A stretch of 9,532 bases of DNA from Labilibaculum sp032125735 (GTDB taxonomy: Bacteria; Bacteroidota; Bacteroidia; Bacteroidales; Marinifilaceae). Numbering within the stretch: position 1 is the first letter of the stretch; each line of letters begins with the position of its first letter. The stretch is from NCBI GenBank assembly GCA_032125735.1, contig JAQBBZ010000171.1, positions 1-9,532 of the forward strand, given 5' to 3'. Made by a program: the position numbers and the translations under genes. Positions 7,090-9,532 of this stretch are shown here, in pieces. The notes beneath the pieces are model-generated. The model ran no database searches. It worked only from the letters and a program-made list of their open reading frames with translations, and was not told the origin of the DNA.

Positions 7090-7345
7090 CCTTGTTCTTT
7101 GAGAACTGATCGGCGTAAATATAAATTTCGTTCGGTTCCGCTTAATAAAAAATATACGCTTATAAAATAGTTCTTTCAGATTTATAATCAAGTCATAGCC
7201 TGACATGGCAGGTTTGTTTTGAAGTAGAGTTAGAGCATCACCAGTCTGAGATTTTAAGCAGGCTTTTGATCGTAAATTGTATAAGCATTTATCCAGAAAA
7301 CAAATGTGATCCGGAGACAGTAAAAATTTAACGAAGCTGATACGC
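7090..7345. other. Stretch without a recognisable gene
   Basis: A minus-strand frame of 91 codons begins with an ATG at 7347, directly behind the susD terminator, and ends at 7072 inside the minisatellite. Its amino-acid sequence resembles no family I know, it has no promoter or ribosome site, and its end is set by the repeat. I regard it as chance or as the relic of an inserted element. Confidence 0.4.
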
Positions 7346-7420
7346 ATAAAAAAACAGGGGTCCCGAAGAACCCCTGTTACACTACTACTACATAGTACCT
7401 GAATTAGTATCCAGGATTTT
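7346..7420. repeat. Direct repeat, right copy (susD tail plus terminator)
   Basis: This 75-bp block is repeated at 6632-6703. Here it is in its native place: it holds the last codons of susD, the stop codon at 7404-7406, an ACT-triplet run one unit longer than in the other copy, and the terminator. The two copies lie about 714 bp apart in the same orientation. Confidence 0.9.
7348..7378 (-). terminator. Terminator of the susC-susD operon with UUCG tetraloop
   Basis: AACAGGGGTCC (7353-7363) and GAACCCCTGTT (7368-7378) form an 11-bp stem. On the minus strand this reads as a C(UUCG)G tetraloop, one of the most stable RNA loops, followed by seven T (complement 7348-7354). It lies 25 bp past the susD stop. 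The plus-strand side has no T-run, so it acts for the susCD transcript. Confidence 0.93.
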
Positions 7421-8954
7421 GCTCGATTTCACCTGTGGTTCTATCAATTTCAGCCTGTGGTACTGGCCAATACTTATGTGCTTCGGAATAAAACGGTAAA
7501 ATATTAGCCCTATTCGTGCGAAGTAATTCGTGGTAACGATCATTCTCCCCTGCCAATTCAAGACGACGCTCAGCATAAATTGCATCAAGCAAAGCCGATC
7601 CTGATACTGTCACGTCAGTTAATCCAGCACGACTTCGCACCTCGTTCAAAGCAAGTCTGGCATTGCCCTCATCTGTAGTTTTAGAACAAGCTTCAGCGTA
7701 AGTCAAAAGAACTTCAGCGTATCTCATAATGCGGGTATTATTTGCATTATTACGAATCTCAGTAGATCTATCCGCTGGTCCTACATAAATTTTCTGTTGA
7801 TAATAGCCAGTTCTGTTGAAAGTCAACTTAGCCTTCCATTGATCTAATGAATCATTCGCAACTTGAGGATCAGTTTGTAAATTATACCAATCCCAAACAC
7901 CTTGAGGAATTTCATTGACATAAACCTCATCCGTTGTAAGTAGGGTCGCCGCCTTACGAACAACATCCCCAGCAGCATCAAAAGCATCTGCCAAATTCTG
8001 AGTTGGCTGGTTAATTCCGTAACCGTAAGTAATATTCCTTGGGATTTGAAATAAGGTTTGGAAATTTCCATTGTTCGTTGTTGCTCCAGCCTCAGTTTTT
8101 GATTCAATAAAATCAATTTCGAATATTGATTCGATTCCATTTTCTCCATCAAAAGAGAAAACATGAGCATAATCCGGATCCAGCTGATATTCCTTTGAAT
8201 CAATCACTTTTTTAGCCCATGTTTTTGCATCTCCGAAATTTTCAGCATAAAGATTAACCTTAGCTAAAAATCCTTGTGCAAAACCTTTGGTTACCCGTCC
8301 TAAATCACTAGCACTATATGCACTTTTAAGAGGCAAGTTTGGTTCCGCAGCTTCCAATTCGGAAATAATAAATGCATAGACATCACTTGCATCTGATTGT
8401 CCGATTTTCTCTCCCGCAGCTTTGATCAAATGATCTAATATTGGAATTCTTTCAAAAGCACGAACCAATTCAAAATGATAAAAAGCTCTTAATACCTTCG
8501 CTTCTGAAATTAGTCGATTTTTGAAAGCCACCGATTCAAACAATTCATCAGCCATCCCCTCGATCCCCTCGATTGCCTGACTCGACTTATTTATTCCACG
8601 ATAACACAAATCCCATTTGTAACGAACCTGAGACATATCTGCTGTACCATTAAACGTTTTTAACGGTTCAAATCCAGCATTATCACCATCGCTGCCACTA
8701 TACACAGCATTATCACTCATTGTTTCACCAAAAGCCCATAAAAACCATCCAAAGCGATAATCTTTCAGGTCAGAATAAGCAGCAGTTACTGAAGACACAG
8801 CTTTTTCCTGACTATTAAAATAAACATCAGAGGTTTCTTGTCCCAATTTATCTTGATCAAGAAAATCATCACTACAATTGGTCAAGACTATACTTGCAGT
8901 CAAAACCAAAAGCAATTTGCTAATTGATTTAATATATATATTCATTCTTTTCAT
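7404..8954 (-). CDS. susD: SusD/RagB-family outer-membrane lipoprotein
   Basis: This 516-residue protein is a SusD-type lipoprotein, the surface lid of a SusCD transporter that captures glycans or other nutrients. The signal peptide ends in the lipobox L-T-N-C with Cys27. The following S-D-D-F-L-D is the acidic surface-export signal common in SusD proteins. Conserved features include the N-terminal TPR-like helices with EAKVLRAFYHFELVRAF (151-167), the later YAEVLLTYAEA helix, LNEVRSRAGL, the motif ERRLELAGENDRYHELLRT, and the ending Y-W-P-V-P-Q-A-E-I-D ... Q-N-P-G-Y. The length is usual. Met1 (8954) and Met4 (8945) are both possible starts. The susC stop lies 11 bp upstream, so the two are co-transcribed, and a strong terminator follows. 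No glycosidase, sulfatase or regulator follows in the operon, so the substrate cannot be inferred. Its last codons and terminator are duplicated at 6632-6703. Confidence 0.96.
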   Translation of the reverse strand: MKRMNIYIKSISKLLLVLTASIVLTNCSDDFLDQDKLGQETSDVYFNSQEKAVSSVTAAYSDLKDYRFGWFLWAFGETMSDNAVYSGSDGDNAGFEPLKTFNGTADMSQVRYKWDLCYRGINKSSQAIEGIEGMADELFESVAFKNRLISEAKVLRAFYHFELVRAFERIPILDHLIKAAGEKIGQSDASDVYAFIISELEAAEPNLPLKSAYSASDLGRVTKGFAQGFLAKVNLYAENFGDAKTWAKKVIDSKEYQLDPDYAHVFSFDGENGIESIFEIDFIESKTEAGATTNNGNFQTLFQIPRNITYGYGINQPTQNLADAFDAAGDVVRKAATLLTTDEVYVNEIPQGVWDWYNLQTDPQVANDSLDQWKAKLTFNRTGYYQQKIYVGPADRSTEIRNNANNTRIMRYAEVLLTYAEACSKTTDEGNARLALNEVRSRAGLTDVTVSGSALLDAIYAERRLELAGENDRYHELLRTNRANILPFYSEAHKYWPVPQAEIDRTTGEIEQNPGY

Positions 8955-8965
8955 GTTTTAGTAGA

Positions 8966-9532
8966 TTAGAATCCAAGTTTTACACCCACAACATAAGTTT
9001 TCGCCTGAGGGTAAGTTCCAATATCAACACCACGGCTTAAATAATTGGTAGAAGTTACCTGTCCTATCTCAGGATCAGCACCAGAATAGTCAGTTACGGT
9101 CCATAGATTTTGACCAGAAAAATACAATTTGGCTGAATTCAGCTTAACCCTATCTAACAAGTGTTTTGGGAAATTGTATGCCACCATAAGATTTTTCAAA
9201 CGCATGTATGATCCATCCTCTACAAAACGATCAGAAGTACGGTTTGTATCATTCCTGTCATAACCAGTAAGTCGAGGCATATTGGTATTGGTATTGGTTG
9301 GAGTCCATGAATTCAACATATCCTTATGCTTATTTGTCTCATCAAATTTATAAAGGTGAGTTTTCATTGCATTGAAAATCTCATTCCCTTTAGATCCTTG
9401 AATGAAAGCACTAATTTCCCAATTCTTATACTGAGCTCCTAAATTAATACCGTAAGTATAATCAGGATCCGGACTTCCAAGTTTTGTTCTATCATCACCG
9501 TTCACAACTCCATCACCGGTTACATCCACAAA
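8966..9532 (-). CDS. susC: SusC/RagA-family TonB-dependent transporter, C-terminal 188 residues
   Basis: The open frame runs in from the right edge (first full codon Phe, then V-D-V-T-G-D-G-V-V-N-G-D-D-R-T) to the TAA at 8966-8968. The F-V-D-V-x-G-D-G-x-(I/V)-N-x-D-D-R motif, the G-x-P-x-P-D-Y-T-Y-G-x-N segment, the late motif MRLKNLMVAYNFP, LYFSGQNLWTVTDYSGADPE and the closing aromatic residue of the last beta-strand (G-V-K-L-G-F) are hallmarks of the SusC barrel C-terminus. It forms the outer-membrane channel energised by TonB that partners the SusD encoded 11 bp downstream. The plug domain, TonB box and promoter lie outside the window. Confidence 0.96.
   Translation of the reverse strand, partial: FVDVTGDGVVNGDDRTKLGSPDPDYTYGINLGAQYKNWEISAFIQGSKGNEIFNAMKTHLYKFDETNKHKDMLNSWTPTNTNTNMPRLTGYDRNDTNRTSDRFVEDGSYMRLKNLMVAYNFPKHLLDRVKLNSAKLYFSGQNLWTVTDYSGADPEIGQVTSTNYLSRGVDIGTYPQAKTYVVGVKLGF

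Noticed and set aside
7072..7347. 91-codon minus-strand frame as a gene
   Set aside because: It starts inside the flank of the susD terminator, ends within the minisatellite, lacks a promoter or ribosome site and resembles no family known to me.
6632..7420. Insertion sequence with target-site duplication
   Set aside because: Direct repeats of 72-75 bp are far too long for a transposition target duplication, and I found neither a transposase nor terminal inverted repeats.
7844..8203. 119-codon frame within susD, with similar smaller frames at 4264-4515 and 7388-7588
   Set aside because: These are same-strand shadow frames inside well-supported genes (susD and the kinase-like gene).
8966..9529. 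SusC fragment as a short complete gene starting at the GTG at 9529
   Set aside because: The frame stays open to the window edge and the sequence begins in the middle of a conserved SusC motif, so it is the end of a larger gene.

Overview
The window reads as an AT-rich chromosomal segment of a member of the Bacteroidota. This rests on a SusC/SusD outer-membrane uptake pair, a type III glutamine synthetase of Bacteroides length, a lipoprotein with TPR, PD40 propeller and carboxypeptidase-regulatory-like domains, lipoprotein signals of the C-S-D-D type, and near-consensus TAnnTTTG promoter elements. A marine or anaerobic Marinilabiliales-type lineage is a guess from overall flavour only. Every convincing gene lies on the minus strand, so transcription runs from high to low coordinates.

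In the order of transcription: (1) 8966-9532 is the C-terminal end of a SusC-like TonB-dependent transporter whose start is outside the window. It is followed after 11 bp by a complete SusD-like lipoprotein (7404-8954), and the pair ends in a strong terminator with a UUCG tetraloop (about 7348-7378). No glycan-degrading enzyme follows susD. (2) 6446-7403 is about 960 bp without a convincing gene, but it is structured. The last codons of susD plus the terminator are present a second time as a 72/75-bp direct repeat (6632-6703 and 7346-7420). Between the copies lies an array of 21-bp repeats with a 42-bp higher-order pattern (6905-7089). (3) 4115-6445 is a two-gene operon: an exported PPP-type metallophosphatase, then after a gap of 18 bp an exported protein with CotH/Fam20-like kinase motifs. 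(4) 3861-4114 is a 254-bp leader/intergenic region with inverted repeats and G-rich repeats ahead of glnN. (5) 1671-3860 is glnN, the GSIII glutamine synthetase, with its own hairpin terminator. (6) 1-1506 is the N-terminal 502 residues of a PorE-like TPR/propeller lipoprotein that runs off the left edge.

The two points most worth following are the predicted extracytoplasmic kinase-phosphatase couple at 4115-6445, which could form a reversible phosphorylation system outside the cytoplasm, and the repeat-rich scar at 6632-7420, where the susD end was duplicated around a minisatellite of exactly two DNA helical turns per unit. The other genes are ordinary for this phylum.
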